Origin: Ancrocorticia populi
GTDB lineage: Bacteria > Actinomycetota > Actinomycetes > Actinomycetales > Actinomycetaceae
Direction: 5' to 3'
Assembly (NCBI RefSeq): GCF_003123745.1
Contig: NZ_QETB01000004.1
Span: 372,001-436,000, forward strand
DNA length: 64,000 bases
The notes beneath the pieces were generated by a model. It worked only from the letters and a program-made list of their open reading frames with translations, was not told the origin of the DNA and did not search any database. The position numbers and the translations under genes were made by a program. Of the stretch, positions 25,514 through 34,063 are shown in pieces (position 1 is the first letter of the stretch; each line of letters begins with the position of its first letter).

Positions 25514-26506
25514 CTATGCCTCCTCGTAGCCGTGGGGATGGCCCTCGTGCCACTTCCAAGCCGAGGCGACGATGGAATGGACATCGTCGAAGCGGGGCTT
25601 CCACCCAAGTGTGTCCTTAGCCTTGGAGGCCGAGGCGATCAGCTGGGCCGGGTCCCCCGCCCTCCGCGGTGCGATCTCCACGGGAATGGGATCGCCAGTG
25701 ACCGCGCGGGCCACCTCCACCATCTCGTTCACGGAGAATCCGGTGCCAGAACCGAGGTTAAAGACGTTGCTTTCGCCGCCATCGATAAGGTAATCAAGCG
25801 CGAGCATATGCGCCTCCGCCAGGTCCGTCACATGAATGTAGTCGCGGATGCAGGTACCGTCCGGGGTGGGGTAATCGTCCCCGAACACCGTGATGGATTC
25901 GCGCTGGCCATTGGGTACTTGGAGGATGAGCGGGATGAGGTGGGTTTCGGGCCCGTGAGCCTCGCCGATCAGCCCTGATTCGTGGGCACCGGCCGCGTTG
26001 AAGTAGCGCAAGGCTACAGACCGCAGCCCGTGTGCGCGGCCCACCCACGCCATCATCTTCTCCATGGTGAGCTTGGTTTCGCCGTAGCAATTCGTGGGCT
26101 CGGTGCGATCGGATTCCATAATAGGGACACTGTCCGGTTCGCCGTACGTGGCGGCCGTGGAGGAGAAGACGAGGTTGTTCACGCCGTGGTTCACCATTGC
26201 CTTGAGCAGTGAGATGGTCCCACCCACGTTATTGTCGTAATACTTCAGAGGGTCCACCATCGATTCGCCCACCTGCGAGGAGGCGGCGAAGTGGATCACG
26301 CCCTCGATCTCCTCCTGATCAAACACCTGAGAAAGCGCCCCGGTATCGCGGATATCCACCTGGTAGAACCGGGCGTTCGGGTGAACCGCCTGCGCGAATC
26401 CAGTCTGCAGGTTGTCCACCACCACAACGTCGCGTCCCACTTCTAAGAGCGAGTAAACAGTATGCGAGCCGATGTAGCCGGCCCCACCTAGTACAAGAAT
26501 GGCCAT
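25514..26506 (-). CDS. galE: UDP-glucose 4-epimerase
   Basis: Interconverts UDP-galactose and UDP-glucose, closing the Leloir cycle. The 330-residue product is a short-chain dehydrogenase-type epimerase with the NAD-binding GGAGYIGSHTV at 5-15, VHFAASSQVGES, the catalytic Ser/Thr region FSSTAATYGEPD, the YxxxK pair in NCYGETKLTMEKM, and YFNAAGAHESG. It is the middle gene of the minus-strand gal operon; galK ends 22 bases upstream. Confidence 0.96.
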   Translation of the reverse strand: MAILVLGGAGYIGSHTVYSLLEVGRDVVVVDNLQTGFAQAVHPNARFYQVDIRDTGALSQVFDQEEIEGVIHFAASSQVGESMVDPLKYYDNNVGGTISLLKAMVNHGVNNLVFSSTAATYGEPDSVPIMESDRTEPTNCYGETKLTMEKMMAWVGRAHGLRSVALRYFNAAGAHESGLIGEAHGPETHLIPLILQVPNGQRESITVFGDDYPTPDGTCIRDYIHVTDLAEAHMLALDYLIDGGESNVFNLGSGTGFSVNEMVEVARAVTGDPIPVEIAPRRAGDPAQLIASASKAKDTLGWKPRFDDVHSIVASAWKWHEGHPHGYEEA

Positions 26507-26528
26507 TACGTTCCTTTCAGCGTTTCCT

Positions 26529-27824
26529 TCAGCCAGCGATAACGGCGCCGCCGATGGGCCGGATGCGCAAGATATGGCACGCGTCTGGTCCGATCGCTTG
26601 ATCTACTTCTTTCTTGAATTCTCCCGCAAAGTCCGCGGGCACGTACGCCTGAACCGTCCCGGCGAAGCCACCGCCGTGGACCCGGACTGCTCCCCGCCCG
26701 TCCAGTACGTGTTTCGCCACTGATTGGGTGACAACGACGGCCTGCTCCAACGGCTGCCCCACCGAATACAGGTTCTGGAGCTGTGTCTGAGACGAAATGC
26801 CGGATTCCTTCACCAGTTGAAGAAAATCTCCGAAACGGCCCTCTTCGATTGCCGCGGCTTGTTGCGCCACTCGCGCGTGATCCTCGAAGAAGTGCATGGC
26901 GCGAAGGACGGCGCGATCGCTTGTTGTGGCTCGGAGCTCTGGAATACGGGTCCAGAATTCTGCGGGGTCAACTTCCCGGAGGACGTCCTTGCCGAAGAAG
27001 GCGGCGATAGATTTCATCTCCGTGCGAATCGCGGTGTAATCATCGGTAAGGTCCGCGTGATCCGCACCCGAATCGATGATGCACAGGGCGTACCCGGTCT
27101 TTTCCATATCGAACGGGATCGGGTGGATCACTGGCTTGGCTGGATCCTTGAAGTCCAGATGGGCAACGCCCCCAAGTGCCGATCCCATCTGGTCCATGAG
27201 ACCCGAGGGCTTACCGAAGAACGTGTTTTCGGCGAACTGGCCGATTTGGGCAATTTCGGCGGCGGTGAGATCGTCCGCGCAGGCAATGTGATTGAGAATA
27301 ACGCCTATAAGGACCTCGTATGCGGCGGAGGAGGATAGGCCCGAGCCGCCTGGGACGGCCGAATAGACAACGGCGTTGAAGCCCACCGGAGAATATCCGC
27401 GCTGAGCCATCGCGGCGGCCATACCGCGCACGAGGGCTTGCGAGGTCCCTTCCTCCTCGGGCTTGGGGTCCAGTTCGTCTAGGTTCACCACGATTTCCGG
27501 GTAGCCTTCGGAGATGACGCATGCCGTATGCGTACCATTCGGGGCCGCGCAGGCCACCATGTCCAGCGTGACAGATCCGGCTAGAACCGCCCCCTGCTGA
27601 TGATCTGTGTGGTTTCCACCCATTTCAGTGCGGCCGGGAGCCGTGTAAAGAGATACGTCCGTGCTATTCGCATCCTCACCGAACGCCTTTCCATACCAAT
27701 CCAACAGGCTGCCAAGGCGTGTTCGTGCAGCGGCTATTTCACCGGGATCTGAACCGTAGATCTCTCCGAGACGCTCATCGTATGTGTTATCCGTTAACTG
27801 GTCCTTCAGTTGCGTCAGCTCCAC
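26529..27824 (-). CDS. galK: Galactokinase
   Basis: Phosphorylates galactose at C1, the first committed Leloir step; a GHMP kinase of 431 residues. The substrate signature is GRTEMGGNHTDH, where a GEHTDY-type motif is commoner; the variant matches a known subgroup of bacterial galactokinases. The ATP loop is PGGSGLSSSAAYEVL, and HGGGFAGTVQAYVP forms motif 3. I place the start at GTG 27824, because VELTQLKDQLTDNTYDERLGEIYG matches the usual N-terminus of this subgroup. An ATG at 27887 would add 21 unmatched residues and swallow a 25-base inverted repeat. First gene of galKET, divergent from the symporter. Confidence 0.93.
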   Translation of the reverse strand: MELTQLKDQLTDNTYDERLGEIYGSDPGEIAAARTRLGSLLDWYGKAFGEDANSTDVSLYTAPGRTEMGGNHTDHQQGAVLAGSVTLDMVACAAPNGTHTACVISEGYPEIVVNLDELDPKPEEEGTSQALVRGMAAAMAQRGYSPVGFNAVVYSAVPGGSGLSSSAAYEVLIGVILNHIACADDLTAAEIAQIGQFAENTFFGKPSGLMDQMGSALGGVAHLDFKDPAKPVIHPIPFDMEKTGYALCIIDSGADHADLTDDYTAIRTEMKSIAAFFGKDVLREVDPAEFWTRIPELRATTSDRAVLRAMHFFEDHARVAQQAAAIEEGRFGDFLQLVKESGISSQTQLQNLYSVGQPLEQAVVVTQSVAKHVLDGRGAVRVHGGGFAGTVQAYVPADFAGEFKKEVDQAIGPDACHILRIRPIGGAVIAG

Positions 27825-27852
27825 GTGGGTACCTGCCTCGTTGCAATCGGCT

Positions 27853-27877
27853 GCTTTGTTCAAATCTAACACAAAGC
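27853..27877. promoter_or_regulatory. Inverted repeat upstream of galK, possible operator
   Basis: GCTTTGT and ACAAAGC arms of 7 bp, 11 bases apart, lie 29 bases upstream of the galK GTG. The position between the divergent galK and symporter genes suits a sugar-responsive regulator, but none is encoded nearby and no family consensus is claimed. Confidence 0.4.
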
Positions 27878-28087
27878 GTGAGGGCATGGCACCCGTCTAG
27901 ACGGCTAAATGGGGGACACCTCCAAATGGTGACGTAATCATCTGGAAATTGTAATCACTTTACTTCCATCATTAAAGAAAGGGGTCTTTTCCTGCTAGCT
28001 GAGTGTTCTCGATTTTGTACCAGACACACGTCACGAAGAGCCTAGGGCTTAGGCCCCAGAAACCGAGCTTGTTCCGCGCAATAGCCT

Positions 28088-28110
28088 GAGCCTGTTTTAC
28101 AACACGGCTC
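28088..28110 (+). promoter_or_regulatory. Inverted repeat ahead of the symporter ribosome site
   Basis: GAGCCTGTT and AACAcGGCTC arms (9 bp with one bulged C) surround TTAC and end 5 bases before the TAGGAG ribosome site of the symporter gene. A smaller repeat, GCCTA/TAGGC, lies at 28040-28054. They could form an operator or a leader hairpin. Confidence 0.35.
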
Positions 28111-28125
28111 AACGTAGGAGCGCGA

Positions 28126-29838
28126 ATGTTAATATCCACCATACCGATGGCCCCGGCGGCAGGCGATGACACCCTGCTCAACGCCATGTGGCTCGATTAC
28201 ATACCGATCGTCATCTATTTTTCGTTCGTCATTGGCGTTGGTTTCATCATGAAACACAAGGCGAAGAACTCAGACGATTTCTTGACCGGCGGCCGATCAA
28301 TTCCCGCCTGGGTTACGGGCATTGCCTTCGTATCCGCCAACCTCGGCGCGATCGAGATCATGGGTATGTCCGCAAACGGCGCCCAGTACGGCATGCCAAC
28401 ATTCCACTATTTCTGGGTGGGAGCCGTTCCGGCCATGCTGTTCCTCGGTATCGTGATGATGCCGTTCTATTACGGCTCGAAGGTACGCTCAGTGCCCGAG
28501 TTCATGTACAAACGGTACGGCCAGACCGCCCACCTCATTAACTCGCTCAGCTTCGCATTGGCCCAGCTTCTTATTGCTGGCATCAACCTCTTCCTTCTTG
28601 GAAAGATCATTAACTGGTTGCTTGGCTGGCCACTGTGGGTGGCTTTGGTTGTGGCAGCCGTGATCGTGTTTACCTATATTGCGCTGGGAGGACTTTCGGC
28701 CGCGATCTACAACGAGGTCCTTCAGTTCTTCGTGATTATCGCAGCTCTGCTCCCCCTTACTCTGATCGGCCTGCATCGTGTTGGAGGCTGGTCCTCGCTG
28801 AAGGATCAGATCACGTCCATGGCGATGGACGCTGGGACGGATCCCGGTGCACAACTTAATTCTTGGCCGGGCACGGAGCTTTCAGGATTCAATTCGCCAG
28901 TGCTTTCAGTAATCGGAATTGTGTTCGGACTCGGCTTCGTGCTCTCGTTTGGATACTGGACAACGAACTTCGTGGAAGTTCAGAGGGCGATGGCGTCTGA
29001 TTCGATTTCCGCGGCGCAGAAGACTCCGATCATTGGAACCTTCGTCAAGATGCTGGTTCCCTTCATCGTGATTATCCCTGGCATGATTTCCGGAGTTCTG
29101 GTGACCGAGGTTGTGAATGCGAAATCAACCGGCGCCGCCTTCGAATACAACGATGCGATCCTCCTGCTTATGCGAGATGTACTGCCCAACGGCCTGCTGG
29201 GAGTGGCCATCACCGGACTCCTTGCCTCATTCATGGCAGGCATGGCCGCGAACATTTCCGCGTTCAACACGGTGTTCACCGTGGATCTGTACGAACGCTA
29301 CTTGAAGCCAAATGAGTCAGATAAGAAGTACCTCCAAATAGGCAGGAACTCCACCTTCGCCGCCTCGGTGATCGCTATCTTCACTGCTCTGATCGCCTCG
29401 CAGTACGAGAACCTGATGGATTACCTCCAGCAGTTGTTCTCCATGTTCAATGCGCCGCTGTTCGCCACGTTCATCATTGGTATGTTCTGGAAGAAAGCCA
29501 CGGCCGCTGGTGGTTGGACTGGCCTCGCGGCCGGAACACTCGGCGCCCTCACGATCAATCTGTTGCAATGGACCGGAGTCATGAACCTACCGGGTCAGGG
29601 TGGAGCGTTCGTTGCCGCTGGCGTTGCGTTCGTTGTGGACGTCGTAGTGACAGTTCTCGTTTCACTTCGGACCCCTGCCAAGACATCCGCCGAGCTCCGT
29701 GGATTCGTCTATTCAGAAACTCCCAAGGAGTACCGCACGGATCCTCATCTGCACGAGCTCCCGCTCTTGCGTAGGCCGGTCCCTCTGGCGATCATCGCTG
29801 GTATCGCAGTCATTACCCTCAACGTTATCTTCCACTAG
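28126..29838 (+). CDS. Sodium:solute symporter (SSS family), probably galactose/glucose
   Basis: Na+-coupled sugar importer of the SGLT type, 570 residues with about 14 helices. It has FVIGVGFIMKHKAKNSDDFLTGGRSIPAW, SANLGAIEIMGMSANGAQYG, ALGGLSAAIYNEVLQFFVII, LSFGYWTTNFVEVQRAMAS and a Na+-site region GLLASFMAGMAANISAFNTVFTVDLYE. Its place opposite galKET and upstream of galM indicates galactose or a related hexose as substrate. ATG 28126 follows TAGGAG. A small membrane-protein gene starts 9 bases after its stop. Confidence 0.9.
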   Translation: MLISTIPMAPAAGDDTLLNAMWLDYIPIVIYFSFVIGVGFIMKHKAKNSDDFLTGGRSIPAWVTGIAFVSANLGAIEIMGMSANGAQYGMPTFHYFWVGAVPAMLFLGIVMMPFYYGSKVRSVPEFMYKRYGQTAHLINSLSFALAQLLIAGINLFLLGKIINWLLGWPLWVALVVAAVIVFTYIALGGLSAAIYNEVLQFFVIIAALLPLTLIGLHRVGGWSSLKDQITSMAMDAGTDPGAQLNSWPGTELSGFNSPVLSVIGIVFGLGFVLSFGYWTTNFVEVQRAMASDSISAAQKTPIIGTFVKMLVPFIVIIPGMISGVLVTEVVNAKSTGAAFEYNDAILLLMRDVLPNGLLGVAITGLLASFMAGMAANISAFNTVFTVDLYERYLKPNESDKKYLQIGRNSTFAASVIAIFTALIASQYENLMDYLQQLFSMFNAPLFATFIIGMFWKKATAAGGWTGLAAGTLGALTINLLQWTGVMNLPGQGGAFVAAGVAFVVDVVVTVLVSLRTPAKTSAELRGFVYSETPKEYRTDPHLHELPLLRRPVPLAIIAGIAVITLNVIFH

Positions 29839-29847
29839 GAGGAATTC

Positions 29848-30108
29848 ATGGCACCTCAATCTGAAAACGCACCGCGAATCAAATCGGAGTACACCGATAT
29901 TCGCTTCATCATCGCAGCCGCGATCGGATCTATTAGCATATTCCTCCTCATCTGTGCGGCCTTTGTGGCCGGCCCCGAGGAAATGGCGAAGACCGGGGGG
30001 ATCAACGGTAACCTGTGGTCCGGACTAGGGCTACTTGCGATCTCTCTCATCATGGGAATCTGGTGGTGGCTCAAGCCCGAAGGTGGAGCCAGCCCAACCG
30101 GAGAGTAA
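29848..30108 (+). CDS. Small two-helix membrane protein paired with the symporter
   Basis: An 86-residue protein with two hydrophobic segments, about 19-41 (FIIAAAIGSISIFLLICAAFV) and 57-75 (GLGLLAISLIMGIWWWL), and short polar ends. No family recognised. A strong TAGGAGG site precedes its ATG, and it follows the symporter stop closely, so it is co-expressed. Some SSS transporters are accompanied by such small subunits; here the pairing is inferred from position only. A strong terminator follows. Confidence 0.7.
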   Translation: MAPQSENAPRIKSEYTDIRFIIAAAIGSISIFLLICAAFVAGPEEMAKTGGINGNLWSGLGLLAISLIMGIWWWLKPEGGASPTGE

Positions 30109-30123
30109 GTTTTTAACGACGAC

Positions 30124-30178
30124 GGCGCCCCCGCCCTCTCTCCCGTGCATTGCGCGGGTTGCTGATGGCGGGGGCGCC
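30124..30178 (+). terminator. Terminator after the symporter operon
   Basis: Perfect 12-bp arms GGCGCCCCCGCC and GGCGGGGGCGCC enclose a 31-base loop. The stem is very stable, but no clean T-tract follows. A TTTTTAACGACGACGG stretch comes directly before it. Confidence 0.65.
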
Positions 30179-30256
30179 CTTGCCTAGCCTTCAACAAACC
30201 CTCACCAAGATAACGAACGCAAAGTAGGCTAGAACTAAGCAAGGAAAGGGATAGCC

Positions 30257-31141
30257 ATGTCTAATCTCGCATCAGGAAGAAACGTGATTCTACGAGCCGG
30301 AGACTACGAGGCGCGGGCTGTCGCCGTGGGTGCGGGGCTGGCGGAGCTGACATACAAGGGCTCCGGACTAGTGACTACCTACGGCAACGATGAGTTCGCT
30401 CCGGAGTTCATGGGAAAGATTCTGGTCCCGTGGCCGAATCGCATCGAGGCCGGGCAGTTCACCCGCGATGACGTGGATTATCAACTACCCATCAATGATC
30501 TGGAGCATAACGCTGCACTCCACGGATTCATGGCCTGGGTGGATTGGCAGGTTGCCGAAATAAGCGATACCGAGGTGACTTTTAAGGCCCTCCTGCCACC
30601 ACGTCCCGGATATCCATGGACTCTCCGCTCCACTGTGCACTACGGACTCGATTCGCGGCGCGGCCTCACGGTGACTGTGCAGACCACGAACATCGGGCAC
30701 GATGCGGCTCCCTACGGAGTGGCGGCCCATCCCTATTTTGCTCTGGACGGCGAGCTGGTTGATAACTATGAGCTGGAGATCCCTGCCAGAACGGCTACTG
30801 TGATGAACGAAAATCTCATTCCAATAGGCGCTCAGGAGGCTGAGGGTAACGTTCACATCTCCGGGCTGATCGGAGAGGCACAGCTAGATGATGCGTACAC
30901 CGATCTGCCCGAGGGCACATGGCAGGTAACGGTTCGTAACCCTTCTACCGGGCATGGCGCGATTCTCAGCTCGGATGCTCGATGGCTTCAGGTGTATTCG
31001 GGCGATGAGCTCGGGCGGACCGGGGTTGCGGTAGAACCCATGAGTTGCGGGCCCAACGCATTTAACTCCGGGGACGGACTGACAGTTTTGGCGCCGGGGG
31101 CGAGCCACCGCTTTAGCTACGCCATCAAAGGAATCGCTTAA
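30257..31141 (+). CDS. galM: Aldose 1-epimerase family protein (galactose mutarotase)
   Basis: Converts beta- to alpha-galactose before phosphorylation by GalK. The 294-residue product is a beta-sandwich enzyme with FMGKILVPWPNRIEAGQF, NDLEHNAALHGFMAW (first catalytic His region), the second His in PYGVAAHPYFALDGE, and a C-terminal VAVEPMSCGPNAFNSGDGLTVLAPG holding the catalytic Glu. It lies just outside the symporter operon, beyond a terminator, with a plausible ribosome site (AAGGAAAGGG) before the ATG. Confidence 0.92.
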   Translation: MSNLASGRNVILRAGDYEARAVAVGAGLAELTYKGSGLVTTYGNDEFAPEFMGKILVPWPNRIEAGQFTRDDVDYQLPINDLEHNAALHGFMAWVDWQVAEISDTEVTFKALLPPRPGYPWTLRSTVHYGLDSRRGLTVTVQTTNIGHDAAPYGVAAHPYFALDGELVDNYELEIPARTATVMNENLIPIGAQEAEGNVHISGLIGEAQLDDAYTDLPEGTWQVTVRNPSTGHGAILSSDARWLQVYSGDELGRTGVAVEPMSCGPNAFNSGDGLTVLAPGASHRFSYAIKGIA

Positions 31142-31184
31142 CGTGGGCATAGGCTCCTCTCAGGTTTCTCGTTAGGCTGGGAGC

Positions 31185-31565
31185 ATGAAGCTACTTGTTC
31201 GCTCCCTTGTCAACGCATTAGGCCTCTGGGCGTGCGTGGAGCTCCTCCGCGGTATCACACTCATTGGTTCAAGCGACTATGTGTGGCTGTATTACCTGCT
31301 CGCGGGCGTGATTCTGGCCGTTGTCAACGTGCTGGTGCGGCCTATCGTCATGATCTTCTCGATTCCTTTCTACGTACTCACTCTCGGCCTGTTCTTCATC
31401 GTGGTGAACGCCTTGATGCTTGGACTTACCTCGTGGATCACCGGATTCTTCAACGTGGGGATACACGTTGATGGCTTCATGTGGGCGTTGATCGGCGGGA
31501 TCGTTGTGGGCATCATCAACGTGGTGGCTGATCTGTTCTTGCCACTGAAATATCAACGAAACTGA
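31185..31565 (+). CDS. Phage-holin-like four-helix membrane protein (DUF/PF04020 type)
   Basis: A 126-residue hydrophobic protein with four helices. The conserved pattern of the so-called mycobacterial phage holin superfamily IV proteins is visible: YLLAGVILAVVNVLVRPIVMIFSIPFYVLTLGLFFIVVNALML, then LIGGIVVGIINVVADLF. These proteins are chromosomal in most Actinobacteria and their function is not known; the holin name is historical. It has GGGAG before the ATG and is followed 7 bases later by the fructosamine kinase gene. Confidence 0.85.
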   Translation: MKLLVRSLVNALGLWACVELLRGITLIGSSDYVWLYYLLAGVILAVVNVLVRPIVMIFSIPFYVLTLGLFFIVVNALMLGLTSWITGFFNVGIHVDGFMWALIGGIVVGIINVVADLFLPLKYQRN

Positions 31566-31572
31566 GGGCACC

Positions 31573-32430
31573 TTGAGTTCCGAAACGTTCACCAAACACG
31601 GCAATACACGAGAGATCTCCGCCGAAGCGGCGGGGCTGGCGGAATTGGGTAGTGCTGCGAGGGCTGGGGGCGCCCCGGTAGTGAAGCTACTCAAAACGGG
31701 AACAGACTCGCTGCAAACTGCTCAACTCGAAACGGCTCGGCCCAGCGCTAGCGCCGCTGAGGACTTCGGGCGGCGTCTGGCACACACGCACGCCTTTAGC
31801 GAGAGCGGGTCCCGAGTATTCGGTCAGGCTCCGGCCGGCTTGGACGCGAACACTGGGGCGATGGGCAAAGCCCCTCTACCGCTGGTAGCACCCGGATCTC
31901 CCCCGCGCCCGTGGGGACAGTTCTACGCCGACGATCGAATCCTCCCCTACCTCCAAACGGCCCGTGAGAACGGCGCCATCAACGCTGACGGCGCACGCAC
32001 TATTGAGCGCGTATGCGAACGCCTGAAAGACGGAGACTTTGACGCCCATCAACCGGCGCTGGTAGAGACGGACGCCGCGCTGCTACACGGCGATTTGTGG
32101 TCCGGAAACATCCTGTGGGCCACGCCCGAATCGGCAGCCGAAGCAGCAGAAGGCACCACGGATCACGTGAATCCGCACGATTCCATTGGCGTCCTGATCG
32201 ATCCGGCCTGCCAAGGTGGGCACGCCGAATCAGACCTCGCCCAGCTCACCGTGTTTAACGCCCCGTTCACCGATCGGATCTATGCCGCCTATAACGAAGC
32301 GTCACCGCTTGCTGACGGCTGGCAGGACCGGGTTGGACTGCATACACTTCACATTCTCATCATTCACGCTGCACTCTTCGGCGGCGGCTACGGCCGCGAG
32401 ACCGTGGATGTGGCGAGAATGTATGGATAG
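31573..32430 (+). CDS. Fructosamine kinase family protein
   Basis: Aminoglycoside-phosphotransferase-fold kinase of the fructosamine-3-kinase family, 285 residues, likely to phosphorylate ketoamines formed by glycation. The catalytic loop is LLHGDLWSGNILW near residue 175, the metal-binding motif LIDPACQGGHAESDLAQL near 212, and the C-terminal part has YAAYNEASPLADGWQDRV and LLIIHAALFGGGYG-like helices. The N-lobe is short, with Lys in APVVKLLKTG. The TTG start is preceded by GAGGG and lies 7 bases after the previous stop. Confidence 0.85.
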   Translation: MSSETFTKHGNTREISAEAAGLAELGSAARAGGAPVVKLLKTGTDSLQTAQLETARPSASAAEDFGRRLAHTHAFSESGSRVFGQAPAGLDANTGAMGKAPLPLVAPGSPPRPWGQFYADDRILPYLQTARENGAINADGARTIERVCERLKDGDFDAHQPALVETDAALLHGDLWSGNILWATPESAAEAAEGTTDHVNPHDSIGVLIDPACQGGHAESDLAQLTVFNAPFTDRIYAAYNEASPLADGWQDRVGLHTLHILIIHAALFGGGYGRETVDVARMYG

Positions 32431-32516
32431 GGACAGAATACGTCGTCGTCGTAAAAAATCCGCCCACAGTGCGTACGGGACGCCGCGAACCACGTGGGGC
32501 GTGAAACAATGGCGGC

Positions 32517-33944
32517 ATGAAAGCACTCGCAGATGTAGAACCCGCGATCGCACTTGGACCCCTAGACGGCCGTTACCGCGGGGTCACCGCGCCGCTGGTT
32601 GACTATCTTTCGGAGGCCGCGCTGAACCGGGCGCGCATCTACGTGGAGGTGGAATGGCTGATCCATCTCACCACGAACCATGTGCTGCCCGGCGCCCCGG
32701 AACTCACCACCGCCGAGGTTGCCTATCTCCGCGACATTCCTGAGAGCTTCGGGGCCGCCGAAATCGCCGAGATGGCGGAGATCGAGGCGGAAACGCGGCA
32801 CGACGTCAAGGCCGTGGAGTACTTCCTCAAGCGGCGCTTGGATGCCGCCGCCCGTGAACTCGGCGCCGATACTGGGCTCATCCATATGCACGAGATCGTG
32901 CATATCTTCTGTACTAGCGAGGACATCAATAACCTCTCCTATGCCGTGGTGATCAAGGGTGCGATCGAGAATGTGTGGCTACCGGCCGCGACCGCGCTCG
33001 CGGACCAGCTAGCGGGGATCGCGCGGGAGAACGCAGACTTGCCCATGCTTTCGCGAACCCACGGGCAGACGGCATCGCCCACTACACTGGGCAAAGAAAT
33101 GGCCGTTTTCGCCTCGCGCCTGCAGCGGCAGCTTCGCCGGATTCGCGGGACCGAGTACTTGGGAAAGATCAACGGCGCCACGGGAACGTTCGGGGCGCAT
33201 GCGGTGGCCGTGCCAGAGGCCGATTGGGCGGCGGTTTCGCGCTCATTCGTGGAAGGGCTTGGCCTCACGTGGAATCCGCTCACCACTCAAATCGAGCCGC
33301 ACGATTGGCAGGCGGACCTGTACGCCGATGTGGCGCATTTCAACCGGATCGCACACAACATCGCCACCGACTTTTGGACGTATATCTCGCTCGATTACTT
33401 CCATCAGAATCTCGCCGCTCAAGGGAGCACCGGATCCTCCACCATGCCCCACAAGGTGAACCCCATCCGCTTCGAGAACGCCGAGGCGAACTTGGAGGTA
33501 TCTTCGGCGCTGCTTGAATCCTTGGCGTCCACACTTGTGACGTCGCGGCTTCAGCGCGATCTCACTGATTCCACCACCCAGCGCAACATCGGGGTGGGAC
33601 TCGGGCATTCACTTTTGGCGATCGACAATCTCCGGCGTGGCATCGGCGGCGTTGATCCCAATCCGGCCGTTCTGGCACGCGACCTCGATAACGCGTGGGA
33701 AGTTCTGGGCGAACCCATCCAACAGGCCATGCGCGCCGCCGAAATCAACGGGGCAACCGGGATGGGCAATCCGTACGAGCGCCTCAAGGAGCTCACGCGG
33801 GGGCGGCAGGTTACCGAAAAAGACATGCGAGCTTTCATCAAAGAGCTCGGGATTCCGGCCGATGTGGAGGCGCGGCTGCTCAAGTTGACTCCCGGCGGAT
33901 ACGTTGGGTTGGCTGGGCAGCTGGTCTCGTATCTACAAGGCTGA
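32517..33944 (+). CDS. purB: Adenylosuccinate lyase
   Basis: Catalyses two beta-eliminations in purine synthesis: SAICAR to AICAR, and adenylosuccinate to AMP. The 475-residue, E. coli-type enzyme shows LGPLDGRYRG, HDVKAVEYFLK, EIVHIFCTSEDINNLSY, MLSRTHGQTASPTTLGKEMA and the fumarase-superfamily signature GSSTMPHKVNPIRFENAEA. Its stop lies inside the first copy of an 18-base tandem duplication, and a TTGACGCA repeat follows. Confidence 0.96.
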   Translation: MKALADVEPAIALGPLDGRYRGVTAPLVDYLSEAALNRARIYVEVEWLIHLTTNHVLPGAPELTTAEVAYLRDIPESFGAAEIAEMAEIEAETRHDVKAVEYFLKRRLDAAARELGADTGLIHMHEIVHIFCTSEDINNLSYAVVIKGAIENVWLPAATALADQLAGIARENADLPMLSRTHGQTASPTTLGKEMAVFASRLQRQLRRIRGTEYLGKINGATGTFGAHAVAVPEADWAAVSRSFVEGLGLTWNPLTTQIEPHDWQADLYADVAHFNRIAHNIATDFWTYISLDYFHQNLAAQGSTGSSTMPHKVNPIRFENAEANLEVSSALLESLASTLVTSRLQRDLTDSTTQRNIGVGLGHSLLAIDNLRRGIGGVDPNPAVLARDLDNAWEVLGEPIQQAMRAAEINGATGMGNPYERLKELTRGRQVTEKDMRAFIKELGIPADVEARLLKLTPGGYVGLAGQLVSYLQG

Positions 33945-33972
33945 GTTTTTCTGGAAGGCTGAGTTTTCCCGG
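33937..33972 (+). repeat. 18-base tandem duplication at the end of purB
   Basis: AAGGCTGAGTTTTTCTGG is followed directly by AAGGCTGAGTTTTCCCGG (16 of 18 identical). The first copy contains the purB stop codon, so the duplication extended the 3' flank without changing the protein. Confidence 0.8.
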
Positions 33973-33993
33973 GATTTGACGCAATCCCGAGGT
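33971..33993 (+). repeat. TTGACGCA intergenic repeat, copy 3
   Basis: A 23-base element related to those at 23919 and 23950. Here the arms GGGATT and AATCCC pair perfectly around TGACGC, so it could form a 6-bp hairpin 3' of purB. Confidence 0.6.
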
Positions 33994-34063
33994 CTGATCT
34001 CAAGGCTCGAGAAGATCACATTCGCTTCACAGTCTCCTCTCATATGCCGCTGTCAGACTCTTC

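Noticed and set aside
24794-25978. A 394-aa open frame on plus, opposite galT and galE.
   Set aside because: It lies wholly antisense to two well-supported enzymes, shows no domain and has no ribosome site.
27825-27887. ATG 27887 as the galK start.
   Set aside because: It adds 21 residues with no family match and would place a clear inverted repeat inside the gene; GTG 27824 aligns with the family N-terminus.
31185-31565. Holin-like protein as a sign of prophage.
   Set aside because: This family is chromosomal in most Actinobacteria, and no lysin, integrase or phage structural gene is near.
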